From contig NEED01000081.1 of NCBI GenBank assembly GCA_002110465.1, positions 1 to 64,000 of the forward strand: 64,000 nucleotides of DNA, read 5' to 3'. The notes beneath the pieces were generated by a model that saw only the letters and a list, made by a program, of their open reading frames with translations, was not told where the DNA came from and ran no database searches. The DNA is from an unicellular cyanobacterium SU2 (GTDB taxonomy: Bacteria; Cyanobacteriota; Cyanobacteriia; Cyanobacteriales; Microcystaceae). Each line of letters begins with the position of its first letter. The first letter of the stretch is position 1. The translations under genes and the position numbers were made by a program. This document shows, piece after piece, positions 19,703-28,049 of this stretch.

Positions 19703-20632
19703 TTATCTAGCCGGAACAAGTTTTTCTTGTTCTAGCCAGAACCACTCTATAGTTTTAGCTAACCCTAATTCTAATGGAGTTAACTCCAAATTGGGTAAAG
19801 ATTCCTTAAGTTTGTTAACAACTAAACACTTAGACTTGGCTCCCACATAGCGAGAGGTGTCAAACTCGATCTGATTAAAGTCGTAGCCAACTTCGTCACA
19901 GATCAACTTAGCAAAGTGTCGGATGGTATATTCTTCCCCCGCACCAATGTTAATTAAATCATTATCAACGGTAGCGGTCAGTTGGGTGGCAATCTTAGCG
20001 AAATCTTCAACAAAGACTAACTCCCGTGACTGGGTCCCATCTCCCCATAAGACCACAGGTTCGCCATAAAGTTTCCCCCGAATGATCTTACGGATGAGAT
20101 CGAAAATAAAGTGCATCTGTCGCCCATCGGTATGATACCCTGACCCATAAAGGGTAGAAGGAACCAAACAGAGATACTTCAGACCATATTGTTTGTTTAA
20201 AGCCAATAACCCTGCATAGAGCATTCTTTTGGTCATGGCGTAGGTAAACAAGCTACTAATGGGCATCCCTGTGAGGTAATTTTCCTCAACTAAGGGTAAA
20301 TTGGGGTCATAGGCGCAACTGGTCCCCATACAAATCAATTTAGCCTGGGGTTGGTATTTTTGCCACCACATGAGAACATGGGTGTTCATTTGTTGATTAA
20401 TAATCCATTGTTCCCCTGGATGATAAAGACAAAAATCACCGGCTTGAGTCCAAGCGGCTAAATGATAAATTTGATCATAACTGCGATCGTTAAAATTGAG
20501 CAACGAGTCAGGTTGAGTGAGATCGCAGTTTTTGGAGTTGAGCCGGACTATTTCGTGTCCTTGTGCTTGAAGTTGAGAACAAAGATTAGTTCCGAGAAAC
20601 CCCGTTGCACCAGTAATTAGGATTTTCATCAT
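19703..20632 (-). CDS. NAD-dependent epimerase/dehydratase (GDP-fucose synthase-like)
   Basis: A 309-residue extended short-chain dehydrogenase. The Rossmann motif is GATGFLG at residues 8-14, the catalytic Ser lies in MGTSCAYDP, and the Tyr-x3-Lys pair is YAMTK. The order and length fit GDP-L-fucose synthase/WcaG-like enzymes, but substrate cannot be settled from motifs. It is the first gene of the polysaccharide cluster and sits 21 bases upstream of gmhA. The next gene upstream is divergent, so the cluster promoter should lie in 20633-20795. Confidence 0.8.
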   Translation of the reverse strand: MMKILITGATGFLGTNLCSQLQAQGHEIVRLNSKNCDLTQPDSLLNFNDRSYDQIYHLAAWTQAGDFCLYHPGEQWIINQQMNTHVLMWWQKYQPQAKLICMGTSCAYDPNLPLVEENYLTGMPISSLFTYAMTKRMLYAGLLALNKQYGLKYLCLVPSTLYGSGYHTDGRQMHFIFDLIRKIIRGKLYGEPVVLWGDGTQSRELVFVEDFAKIATQLTATVDNDLINIGAGEEYTIRHFAKLICDEVGYDFNQIEFDTSRYVGAKSKCLVVNKLKESLPNLELTPLELGLAKTIEWFWLEQEKLVPAR

Positions 20633-20837
20633 TGAGGACTCGTTCTATAAGCATTGTTAATCACCCTAGTGGGAGATCAGCGTAGAGATACTATAGCTGT
20701 GACGTGAAGTTTTGTAAAGAGTGCCGAAGGTTGAAAGAGGTACAGAGTCTCTAGTTTTCACTGAACGCCAAAACCCCAGAACAGAAAAATGATGAATGAT
20801 AGTATCATTGATCGATGCAGTTTTATGGGAAGAAAGA

Positions 20838-22919
20838 ATGCGTTTACCTTATACAAATATATTAATCAAGCTCAAAAGTATTTTAAAGTTTTTTAATTGG
20901 TCAATCTTATTTGTCTTGTCGTTGATTTTATTCTTAAATGCTCCAATGTTCAAAACTTTATCAATGTCTCACTCATCTCTAGAATTTAAAAATGTAGCTG
21001 AAAGTGCAGGAATTAAATGGAATAGTGAAAGAGATCTTACAAGTATTGCTTGGATTGACTTTAATCAAGATAATTTCCCTGATTTGTGGATCGCACCTCA
21101 TGCTTTTAATAAAAAGAAGAGGGAGAAAAGACCCAAGCTTTATATTAATCAAAAAAATGGCATTTTTACTGACATTTTCTCATCAGTTTTTCCTTCTAAT
21201 ATACATGGAGATCATCATGGAAATTCTTGGGCAGATTTTGATAATGATGGAGATTTAGATGTCTATATCAATGATGGTTTAGTTAGCAATGAGGAGTTTC
21301 ACCCTGATAATAATGACTTATGGGTTAATCAGGAAGGAATTATGGAAAATCTTGCGGAGGAATTAAGTGTTAATCAACCTTCTGCGAGAGGAAGAACTTC
21401 TTTGTGGTTTGATTATAACCTTGATGGTTTATTAGATTTAATACAATTAAATGCCCAAAAATCACCCACAAATTCACCTTCTACTCTATTTAAACAAACA
21501 GTTAATGGTTTTAAAAATGTTAATGAGTCTGTGAAATTTGAAATACCAAGTGCAGATTTAGCCCAAGTTACTGATTTATATGGCGATGGGAAACTTGATT
21601 TAATTGTCAATGAGCTTATTGATCATGATATCACACGACCAACAAGTGTGAAAATTTATCAAATAACGCAACCAACATTTAAGGAATTAACGAATGAATT
21701 TCCTGAACTTAAATCAATAAGAGATCTAGCTGTTGGTGATTTCGATGGAGATTTAGTCTCAGATTTATTTTTTGTAGGTAGTAACTATTATGATGGGTCT
21801 TTTGTCTTAAATTGGGGGTCAAATCGAACGATGGTTCGACTACACCAAATTCAAGGAATGGATTCGGGATTTGAGTTGACAACTACTGACCCAGTTGAGT
21901 TTAATATCTTGAAACCATTTTGGCCTTTAAAAAACCCCTTTCCCCTAGAGAAAGTATATATTGGAGCCAATGGAAATCACCCCAATTTTCCTAGATTTTC
22001 TCTGTCTGTTGAAAATGGTTTGGGGATGGTTCCTGAGTCTGATAGAATCCCTGATAGTCTGTATATTGGTTATGACTCAACTAAAAAGATTTGGCAAACT
22101 ATTTGGCATAATCCTGGTCAAGTCCAACTAGACTTAATTGTAGAAAGTCCGACCTCTTTAGGAAAATTAATACCCATTGGTTTTACACCTCCTAATATCT
22201 CCGAGGTTAGTGGGATTTCACCTACTTTGCTAACCTACGATCAGGAATCAGGGAAATACGTTAATTCGACTCAAATAGATGGACTTCAAGAGTCTATACC
22301 CGTTCGATCAGTGATTGCTGATGATTTTGATAACGATATGGATTTGGATCTTTATCTTATTTCTAGTTTAGATTATTCTGCTCTAGAGACTATTTTATTA
22401 GAAAATCAAGGGGATGGTACTTTCATCCGATTACCAAAAGCAGCAGGAGCTAACATTACTTCTTTTGGTCCTTATGATGTGTTTGACAGAATAGGATTGC
22501 AAGGTGCAAGTGCTGATTATGATTTAGATGGGGATATAGATTTATTTATAGGTTCTTCAAGTTTAGTAAGTGATAAAACTTATCTGGGAACACCTTATTA
22601 TCTATTCCAAAATCAAGGAAATAATTATAATTGGTTGGAACTAGATCTACAGGGAACAAAATCAAGTCGAAATCCTATTGGGACTAAAGTTTTTGTTACT
22701 ACAGGAGGTAAAACACAGCTGCGAGAACAATCAACTGGTCAGCATTATTATGGGCAAAATTCCTCAAGATTGCATTTTGGCTTAAAGAATAATAGTAAAG
22801 TAGACTTACTCAGAATTGAATGGACTTCTGGTTCTATTTCAGAGTTTTCTGATATTCCGGTTAATCAAATATTAAAAATAGTGGAAGATAAAGAACAATA
22901 TCAAATTATTCAAAATTGA
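20838..22919 (+). CDS. FG-GAP/VCBS repeat protein with ASPIC/UnbV C-terminal domain
   Basis: A protein of about 693 residues. An ATG at 20796 opens the frame, but the ATG at 20838 has a purine-rich site (GGAAGAAAG) just before it. A hydrophobic helix (SILFVLSLILFLNAPMF) near the start acts as a signal anchor. Calcium-binding FG-GAP loops follow, for example WADFDNDGDLDVYI, DDFDNDMDLDLYL and ADYDLDGDIDLFI, implying a beta-propeller outside the membrane. The end carries an ASPIC/UnbV module (NPIGTKVFVTTGGK, GQHYYGQNSSRLHFGL), as in CRTAC1-type proteins. It probably works on the cell surface or in the periplasm; the ligand is unknown. Confidence 0.8.
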   Translation: MRLPYTNILIKLKSILKFFNWSILFVLSLILFLNAPMFKTLSMSHSSLEFKNVAESAGIKWNSERDLTSIAWIDFNQDNFPDLWIAPHAFNKKKREKRPKLYINQKNGIFTDIFSSVFPSNIHGDHHGNSWADFDNDGDLDVYINDGLVSNEEFHPDNNDLWVNQEGIMENLAEELSVNQPSARGRTSLWFDYNLDGLLDLIQLNAQKSPTNSPSTLFKQTVNGFKNVNESVKFEIPSADLAQVTDLYGDGKLDLIVNELIDHDITRPTSVKIYQITQPTFKELTNEFPELKSIRDLAVGDFDGDLVSDLFFVGSNYYDGSFVLNWGSNRTMVRLHQIQGMDSGFELTTTDPVEFNILKPFWPLKNPFPLEKVYIGANGNHPNFPRFSLSVENGLGMVPESDRIPDSLYIGYDSTKKIWQTIWHNPGQVQLDLIVESPTSLGKLIPIGFTPPNISEVSGISPTLLTYDQESGKYVNSTQIDGLQESIPVRSVIADDFDNDMDLDLYLISSLDYSALETILLENQGDGTFIRLPKAAGANITSFGPYDVFDRIGLQGASADYDLDGDIDLFIGSSSLVSDKTYLGTPYYLFQNQGNNYNWLELDLQGTKSSRNPIGTKVFVTTGGKTQLREQSTGQHYYGQNSSRLHFGLKNNSKVDLLRIEWTSGSISEFSDIPVNQILKIVEDKEQYQIIQN

Positions 22920-22977
22920 AAAGGGAACCTTTTAATATAAAAAACTGGTTTGATTCGTTATTAAGTAAGCTAACAAT

Positions 22978-24015
22978 ATGTATTCCCTACCTGCTGAATG
23001 GTATGAACAAGATGGGGTAATGTTAACTTGGCCGCATCAAGATACGGATATGGCTCCCTTTCTAGAAAAAGTACATCCCGTTTATCTTAAAATTAGTCAA
23101 GCAATTACCCAACGTCAAAAGCTGGTTTTAGTTGTCCATAACTCTATTCTTAAATCTGAGATAAAAAATCAATTTATTGACCATAAAATAAACTTAAATC
23201 AAGTCAGGTTTGTTATCGCTCCAACTAATGATATTTGGGCAAGAGATCATGGACTTATTACCTTAGTAAACCCCGAAGGAAAACTAAAAATACTTGATTT
23301 TATTTTTAATGGTTGGGGGGACAAATACAAAAGTTTTCTTGACAATAAAATTAATAGTTATCTTATTGATCAAGTAATTAATCCTGAAGTACAAACCGAA
23401 TTCATTCCATTTGTTCTTGAAGGGGGGGCAATTGAATCAAATGGAAAAGGCACATTATTAACAACTAAATCTTGTCTATTAAACCCTAATCGTAATCCCA
23501 AATTAAACCAAAATCAAATAGAATATTTACTACTAGAAAAATTAGGAATGAAAACGATTATTTGGTTGAAGAATGGGCATTTAGAGGGTGATGATACGGA
23601 TAGTCATATTGATACTTTAGTTCGTTTTGCCCCTGAAAATACGTTAGTGTATGTTACTTGCGATGAGCAAAAAGATAGTCATTATGAAGAATTTAAAAGA
23701 CTCGAAGCGGAATTAAAAGACTTGAAAACCGAAGAAAATAAAAGTTATCATTTAATTCCTCTTCCTTGGCCTGAACCTAAGTACAATAATCAAGGATATA
23801 GACTTCCTGCTACTTATGCTAATTACTTAATTATTAATGGTGCAGTGTTGGTTCCTACCTACCGAGATAAATCAGATGAAATAGCGTTAAAACAAGTTCA
23901 AAAAGCCTATCCAAATCGTGAAGTAATTGGAATTGATTGTTTCCCGTTAATTTATCAATTTGGTTCCCTACATTGTATTAGTATGCAACTCCCAAAAGGA
24001 TTTCTTAAATCATGA
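22978..24015 (+). CDS. aguA: Agmatine deiminase
   Basis: A 345-residue guanidino-group modifying enzyme that turns agmatine into N-carbamoylputrescine. It begins PAEWYEQDGVMLTWPH, and has the conserved NDIWARDHG, LEGGAIESNGKGTLLTT, GHLEGDDTDSHIDTLVRF and the late active-site Cys in GSLHCISMQLP. The next gene on the strand is aguB, which performs the following step, so together they make putrescine from agmatine. A 337-base gap with repeats separates them, so co-transcription is not certain. Confidence 0.93.
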   Translation: MYSLPAEWYEQDGVMLTWPHQDTDMAPFLEKVHPVYLKISQAITQRQKLVLVVHNSILKSEIKNQFIDHKINLNQVRFVIAPTNDIWARDHGLITLVNPEGKLKILDFIFNGWGDKYKSFLDNKINSYLIDQVINPEVQTEFIPFVLEGGAIESNGKGTLLTTKSCLLNPNRNPKLNQNQIEYLLLEKLGMKTIIWLKNGHLEGDDTDSHIDTLVRFAPENTLVYVTCDEQKDSHYEEFKRLEAELKDLKTEENKSYHLIPLPWPEPKYNNQGYRLPATYANYLIINGAVLVPTYRDKSDEIALKQVQKAYPNREVIGIDCFPLIYQFGSLHCISMQLPKGFLKS

Positions 24016-24223
24016 ATTAATCAATATTGTGAGATAAAATGTATAATTGATTGAAATAAATATAAGTTCGTAGTCAGGGCTTGAGCATCGATGGTAAGCT
24101 CTAAAAAGCTTACGACAAACCTAAACTTTAAAGCAATATTTTAGCTAAAGCCATATAGCGTTTCTTGCAGCGAGTGAGGTACACCTTAAATTATTCTCTG
24201 TTCCGGAGTTCTGATCCCCCCTA

Positions 24224-24242
24224 CCCCCCTTATTAAGGGGGG
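24224..24242. repeat. C6/G6 palindrome in the aguA-aguB gap
   Basis: A palindrome of six C, TTATTAA and six G lies in a run of C-rich then G-rich sequence (ATCCCCCCTACCCCCC before it, GGGGGGAACTAAAGGGGG after it). Similar C-rich/G-rich short repeats are scattered between genes in many cyanobacterial genomes. It could fold into a very stable hairpin and end transcription from either side, although no T tract follows. Confidence 0.55.
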
Positions 24243-24264
24243 AACTAAAGGGGGAATTGTACCG

Positions 24265-24315
24265 TTCGGCTGAAGCGGTAGTTGAGTCTGTCGAAACTCA
24301 CGGCGAAGCCTCACC
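24265..24315. repeat. Dispersed repeat, copy 1
   Basis: This GC-richer segment of the aguA-aguB gap shares the words TTCGGCTGA and CTCACGG...CGAAGCC, in the same order, with the reverse complement of 61125-61182. The match is interrupted, so this is a diverged family rather than a recent duplication. The rest of the 24016-24352 gap holds the C6/G6 palindrome and nothing else that I recognise. Confidence 0.4.
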
Positions 24316-24352
24316 AGTATGGGAATTACTATATATTGTTATCTAATTAGTT

Positions 24353-25240
24353 ATGACTAACTCCTTAAAAGTTGCCTTAGTTCAACATAGCAACAGCGAT
24401 AATTTAGATAGTAATCTAGAAAAAACTATTCAGGGTATCCAACAAGCAGCCGCAAAAAATGCTAATTTAATTGTGTTACAAGAACTCCACAGAAGCCTTT
24501 ATTTTTGTCAAACAGAAGATGTTTCGTTGTTTGATTTAGCAGAAACTATCCCAGGTCATTCTACCCAAATTTTAGGTCAATTAGCGAAAGAATTAGGGAT
24601 AGTGATAGTCGCTTCTTTATTTGAGAAACGTGCCGTAGGTTTGTATCATAATACAGCCGTTGTTTTAGATAAAAATGGTAGTATTGCCGGAAAATATCGG
24701 AAAATGCACATCCCCGATGATCCTGGATTTTATGAAAAATTCTATTTTACCCCTGGAGATTTAGGGTTTGAACCCATTGACACCTCGGTAGGACGCTTGG
24801 GGGTTATGATTTGTTGGGATCAATGGTTTCCCGAAGCAGCACGGTTAATGGCCATGAAGGGGGCGCAAATGTTGATTTATCCAACCGCTATTGGTTGGGA
24901 CCCTAGGGATAGTCAAAACGAACGAATTAAGCAAAAAGAGGCTTGGATGATCGCCCAACGCGCCCATGCTGTCTCGAATGGTATCCCTGTAATTAGTTGT
25001 AACCGTGTGGGATATGAAGCAGATACCAGTGAAAAAACTGAAGGGATTCTTTTTTGGGGTAATTCCTTTATTGCGGGTTCCCAAGGCGAAATTTTAGCCC
25101 ATGCAAGGGAAGATCGAGAAGAGGTGGTAACGGCGATGATTGATTTACAAAACTCGGAAAATGTACGTCGGATCTGGCCTTATTTACGCGATCGCCGTAT
25201 CGATCACTATCAAGACTTACTTAAAATCTATCGAGATTAA
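24353..25240 (+). CDS. aguB: N-carbamoylputrescine amidase
   Basis: A 295-residue nitrilase-superfamily amidase that releases ammonia and CO2 from N-carbamoylputrescine to give putrescine. The catalytic triad is visible: Glu44 (LQELHRSLYF), Lys117 (KYRKMHIPDDPGF) and Cys154 (MICWDQWFPEAAR). The stretch CWDQWFPEAARLMAMKGA and RAHAVSNGIPV are characteristic of the AguB group. Length is normal. It ends four bases into the converging DUF4359 gene. Confidence 0.94.
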   Translation: MTNSLKVALVQHSNSDNLDSNLEKTIQGIQQAAAKNANLIVLQELHRSLYFCQTEDVSLFDLAETIPGHSTQILGQLAKELGIVIVASLFEKRAVGLYHNTAVVLDKNGSIAGKYRKMHIPDDPGFYEKFYFTPGDLGFEPIDTSVGRLGVMICWDQWFPEAARLMAMKGAQMLIYPTAIGWDPRDSQNERIKQKEAWMIAQRAHAVSNGIPVISCNRVGYEADTSEKTEGILFWGNSFIAGSQGEILAHAREDREEVVTAMIDLQNSENVRRIWPYLRDRRIDHYQDLLKIYRD

Positions 25241-25581
25241 CTTTCAGAATAGGTAACAAAATTCCCCAACAATCCTACCGTTTTCATCGTACCAATGCCA
25301 GGGGTATCAGTTGTATAAACACTCAGAAAAATTAAATTTTGTCGTTTGGTTGTCGCGCTAATAGTTGGTTTAAGGACAGTGTTTTTCGCGGTGTCTTTGA
25401 CCATCTCTGGTAGTTTCCCTTGGGGACATCCCTTAATCTTTTCACAGATAAATTTTTCCCCTTTATTCATCATTTTCATCGAGGCGTACTCATTGTAAGC
25501 AGATGGTTTGGGGTTTGTTACTCCCATCACGACAGCTAAAACAGCAAGGGTAATTCCTCCAGTAACAAATTTGGCTGACAT
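25237..25581 (-). CDS. DUF4359 family protein
   Basis: About 114 residues with a hydrophobic N-terminal helix (FVTGGITLAVLAVVMGVTNP) followed by the family-like NPKPSAYNEYA and a late FLSVYTT. A frame start at 25626 would overlap the upstream aminotransferase; the ATG at 25581 has a GAGG site about eight bases upstream and starts just before the membrane helix, so I prefer it. A second member of the family lies at 55627-56007. Function is unknown. The N-terminus suggests a membrane-attached or exported protein, with two Cys (in the FICEKIKGCPQ region) that could form a disulfide. Confidence 0.65.
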   Translation of the reverse strand: MSAKFVTGGITLAVLAVVMGVTNPKPSAYNEYASMKMMNKGEKFICEKIKGCPQGKLPEMVKDTAKNTVLKPTISATTKRQNLIFLSVYTTDTPGIGTMKTVGLLGNFVTYSES

Positions 25582-25600
25582 CTCAAAAACCTCGTAATTG

Positions 25601-26419
25601 CTAATATTCTTGGTCGTTATCTCCATTATACTGATAATAATCCCTCAATTGTTGCAGATTTGGATGAAAGGGATTAGGATAAAGAGTTTTGCTGTCCATT
25701 GCAATTGAAGCAAAGGGAACGATTTCAACCGCACTATTACTGTAAGCAATAACTTCTAAACCCTCGATCAAATTTGGAGTCCACTGGGTTTGATGAACGG
25801 GAATTTTTTGCTGATTTAACCAAGATAATAACTGCGATCGCCCAATCCCTGGTAAGATACCTTCTTCTATAGGGGGTGTATACCATTCTCCTTGTTTATA
25901 TCCCCACAGATTCCCGGTACTTGTTTCTAACCAATTCCCTTGATTATCGACTAAAATTGCTTCTCTAAAGCCTAATTTTTGAGCCTGTTGTAACGCTAAA
26001 AATGCTCCTAAATAGTTACCTGTTTTATAATTAGCTAAAGATCTTTCATACAAGCCATTATTAGCCACCCATCCTCTAATTCCTTCTTGTTGAATTTGTT
26101 CTAAATCTTGAGGTAAAAAACGTCCTGTAATCCATTCTTTGCCATCAGGAAAAATGGTTATTCTTAACACAGGATAATGAGGAATTAATGTCTCCGCTTC
26201 TTGCCGTAATTGTTGCCAATTAGGTACCATCCAACTAAAGGTTTTTAAGCTATATTCTAGTCGATGACAATGAGTTAACCACTGAGTTAACCGATGATCA
26301 AGAGACTGCTTATAAACCCGTAATGTAGTAAATACCGTCGCCCCATAAATTAGCCCAGGGTCGGTAGTTTTAAGAGAGATAGTCTCTGTTTCTATCAATT
26401 TCCCATCGTACCAAAACAT
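25601..26419 (-). CDS. Class IV PLP aminotransferase (aminodeoxychorismate lyase-like)
   Basis: A 272-residue fold-type IV PLP enzyme. DPGLIYGATVFTTLRVY near residue 22 is the usual N-terminal signature, the PLP-binding Lys should be in YKTGNYLGAFLALQQAQKLG, and EAILVDNQGNWLETSTGNLW with GILPGIGRSQLLSWL completes the family pattern. Members make 4-aminobenzoate (PabC) or transaminate branched-chain or D-amino acids. The sequence does not decide between these; PabC-like is my first choice because of its length. Confidence 0.75.
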   Translation of the reverse strand: MFWYDGKLIETETISLKTTDPGLIYGATVFTTLRVYKQSLDHRLTQWLTHCHRLEYSLKTFSWMVPNWQQLRQEAETLIPHYPVLRITIFPDGKEWITGRFLPQDLEQIQQEGIRGWVANNGLYERSLANYKTGNYLGAFLALQQAQKLGFREAILVDNQGNWLETSTGNLWGYKQGEWYTPPIEEGILPGIGRSQLLSWLNQQKIPVHQTQWTPNLIEGLEVIAYSNSAVEIVPFASIAMDSKTLYPNPFHPNLQQLRDYYQYNGDNDQEY

Positions 26420-26442
26420 AATTTAACTTAAATTAATTTAAC

Positions 26443-26817
26443 TTAAATATGCTCTAAATAACTCAGCAAATCTGCCATTTCTTGAGTATTCGGCTGAAAT
26501 TTAGGCATAGGTGGCGTTTTTCCACTGGTAACTTGGTGAATTAAATTAATCTTAGATTTATGTTTGTGGACATGGTGTAAACTAGGACCGACACTACCAT
26601 CAGCTTGTAACCCATGACATCCTGCACAATTGATCTCAAAGATAGCTTGTCCCCTCTGTGTATCTCCTTTGAGGGATAAGACTTCTTGGACGTAGGGTTC
26701 AGATACTTCATGGAAATACCAACCCACTATTAAGGCGAGGGTAACGATAGTGATAGCCAGTATGGTTAAGGTTAACCTTCCAATGGCATCTTTGGGTTGG
26801 GCAATCTGGTCAGTCAC
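26443..26817 (-). CDS. cytM: Cytochrome cM
   Basis: A 124-residue class I cytochrome c. A single hydrophobic helix at 15-35 anchors or exports it, and the heme site is CAGCH at residues 64-68 with Met104 in PPMPKFQP as probable axial ligand. The pattern FEINCAGCHGLQADG and QEMADLLSYLE agrees well with Synechocystis CytM (sll1245). CytM is tied to stress and to suppression of photosynthesis under some conditions; its exact redox partner is debated. The start codon is GTG with no clear ribosome-binding site. Confidence 0.88.
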   Translation of the reverse strand: MTDQIAQPKDAIGRLTLTILAITIVTLALIVGWYFHEVSEPYVQEVLSLKGDTQRGQAIFEINCAGCHGLQADGSVGPSLHHVHKHKSKINLIHQVTSGKTPPMPKFQPNTQEMADLLSYLEHI

Positions 26818-26992
26818 AGGTATTGGATGAGAAACAGGTTAGCTTCGTCTTTACATTTTGCAATATTTTGAGGGTTAAACGCTACATTCATTAACTTTCT
26901 GTAATACTTAAGCCATACCGGGAAGTGAATTATTAATTTTTTGTTTAACATCTAGAAAAGTAAATTCATTTATCCTGATCGCTCCCTATTAT

Positions 26993-27466
26993 TTAAGGAG
27001 TAGTCTGAGAAAGTTGGTCAATTTCAAAATATTGGTGAAATTTGTCAGTAATTTCTAACCAATAAGACCGCCCATTTTCATGACGGCGCTTGCGAACAAA
27101 TCCCAGTTCAACTAATTCTTGAACCTGTTGATAAGCACTGCTACCCCTAAGTTCTATTAAGTCAGTTTGTACAATAGGATTTTTGAGGGCGATCGCGGCT
27201 AGGGTCCGGAGGGTTCCTTTTTTCAGTTCTGCGGGAATTAAATTATCCATCAAATTGTCAAACATCGACCGTAACTGCAAACTATAACCTTGAGGAGTTT
27301 CCACGACTTCTAAGGCACTATCTCGATAAGCATAATCCGACATTAATTCAATGAGTGCCTCTTGTACCTCATCTACCTCGCAATCAGCACATTGGGCAAT
27401 TTCTGTTAAGGATAAAGGTTGACCCTTCAAATAGAGAATGGCCTCAACTTTAGTTGCTAATCTCAT
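26993..27466 (-). CDS. scpB: Segregation and condensation protein B
   Basis: A 157-residue protein with two winged-helix domains, the partner of ScpA and SMC in chromosome condensation. Family features are KVEAILYLKGQPLSLTEIA at the N-terminus, LRTLAAIALKNPIVQTDLIELRG in the middle, and ELGFVRKRRHENGRSYWLEIT towards the end. It is slightly shorter than many ScpB proteins, which is common in cyanobacteria. The upstream gene (27481-27942) is only 14 bases away and probably co-transcribed. Confidence 0.9.
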   Translation of the reverse strand: MRLATKVEAILYLKGQPLSLTEIAQCADCEVDEVQEALIELMSDYAYRDSALEVVETPQGYSLQLRSMFDNLMDNLIPAELKKGTLRTLAAIALKNPIVQTDLIELRGSSAYQQVQELVELGFVRKRRHENGRSYWLEITDKFHQYFEIDQLSQTTP

Positions 27467-27480
27467 GACTATTGTAATAA

Positions 27481-27942
27481 TTATGATGAAGAAGTTTCCG
27501 TTAAGAAAAGTTGAATTTTTTCTAGGTTGATTCCTAATTCTACCTCATCTCCATAGCTAATATTAGCAATGGGAAGAGCTAAAATTTCTAAAGTTGACTT
27601 ATCTTGAAAGTGATTGGGTTTGGTTTCGGGATGGGGATAATAAATCAAGCTATTATACTCACTCTGATCAAAGTACAGATCACAGACGGCAAAGGAAAAC
27701 GTTTCAGCCGGATAATTCCGATTCCATTGAACATTTTTGAAGGTATAGTCTGGCTTTTTCAGCACAAAAGAATAGGGGGCAATTGACACATTTAAGGTTC
27801 CGCTAAAATAATTGGTTATATCTAATCCTAAGTCATAAAAATAAGGACGTTGCATTTCAATTGATCCTCGTGGATAGGGGCTGTCTTTGGATTTTCCTGA
27901 TGCTACTTGATGTCCCTGTTTTATGATTCCCTTAACTCTCAT
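27481..27942 (-). CDS. Conserved hypothetical protein upstream of scpB
   Basis: A 153-residue soluble protein I do not recognise with confidence. It starts MRVKGIIKQGHQVASGK and has PRGSIEMQRPYFYDLGLDI and FSGTLNVSIAP. The G-x-V...GTLNV pattern faintly recalls the CTP-dependent riboflavin kinase fold of archaea, but the active-site pattern is not convincing. It is rich in beta-strand and aromatic residues, with no membrane helix. The 14-base spacing suggests an operon with scpB, although no functional link is evident. Confidence 0.55.
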   Translation of the reverse strand: MRVKGIIKQGHQVASGKSKDSPYPRGSIEMQRPYFYDLGLDITNYFSGTLNVSIAPYSFVLKKPDYTFKNVQWNRNYPAETFSFAVCDLYFDQSEYNSLIYYPHPETKPNHFQDKSTLEILALPIANISYGDEVELGINLEKIQLFLTETSSS

Positions 27943-28049
27943 CTATTGGTTCCTCGTTAACCCTTCACTTTATATTTTTTTAGTGCTATTTTAAGAATAA
28001 AATGATGTAATATATTTTTCAACTTACTGCCTCAAAACTAGATAAGGCA

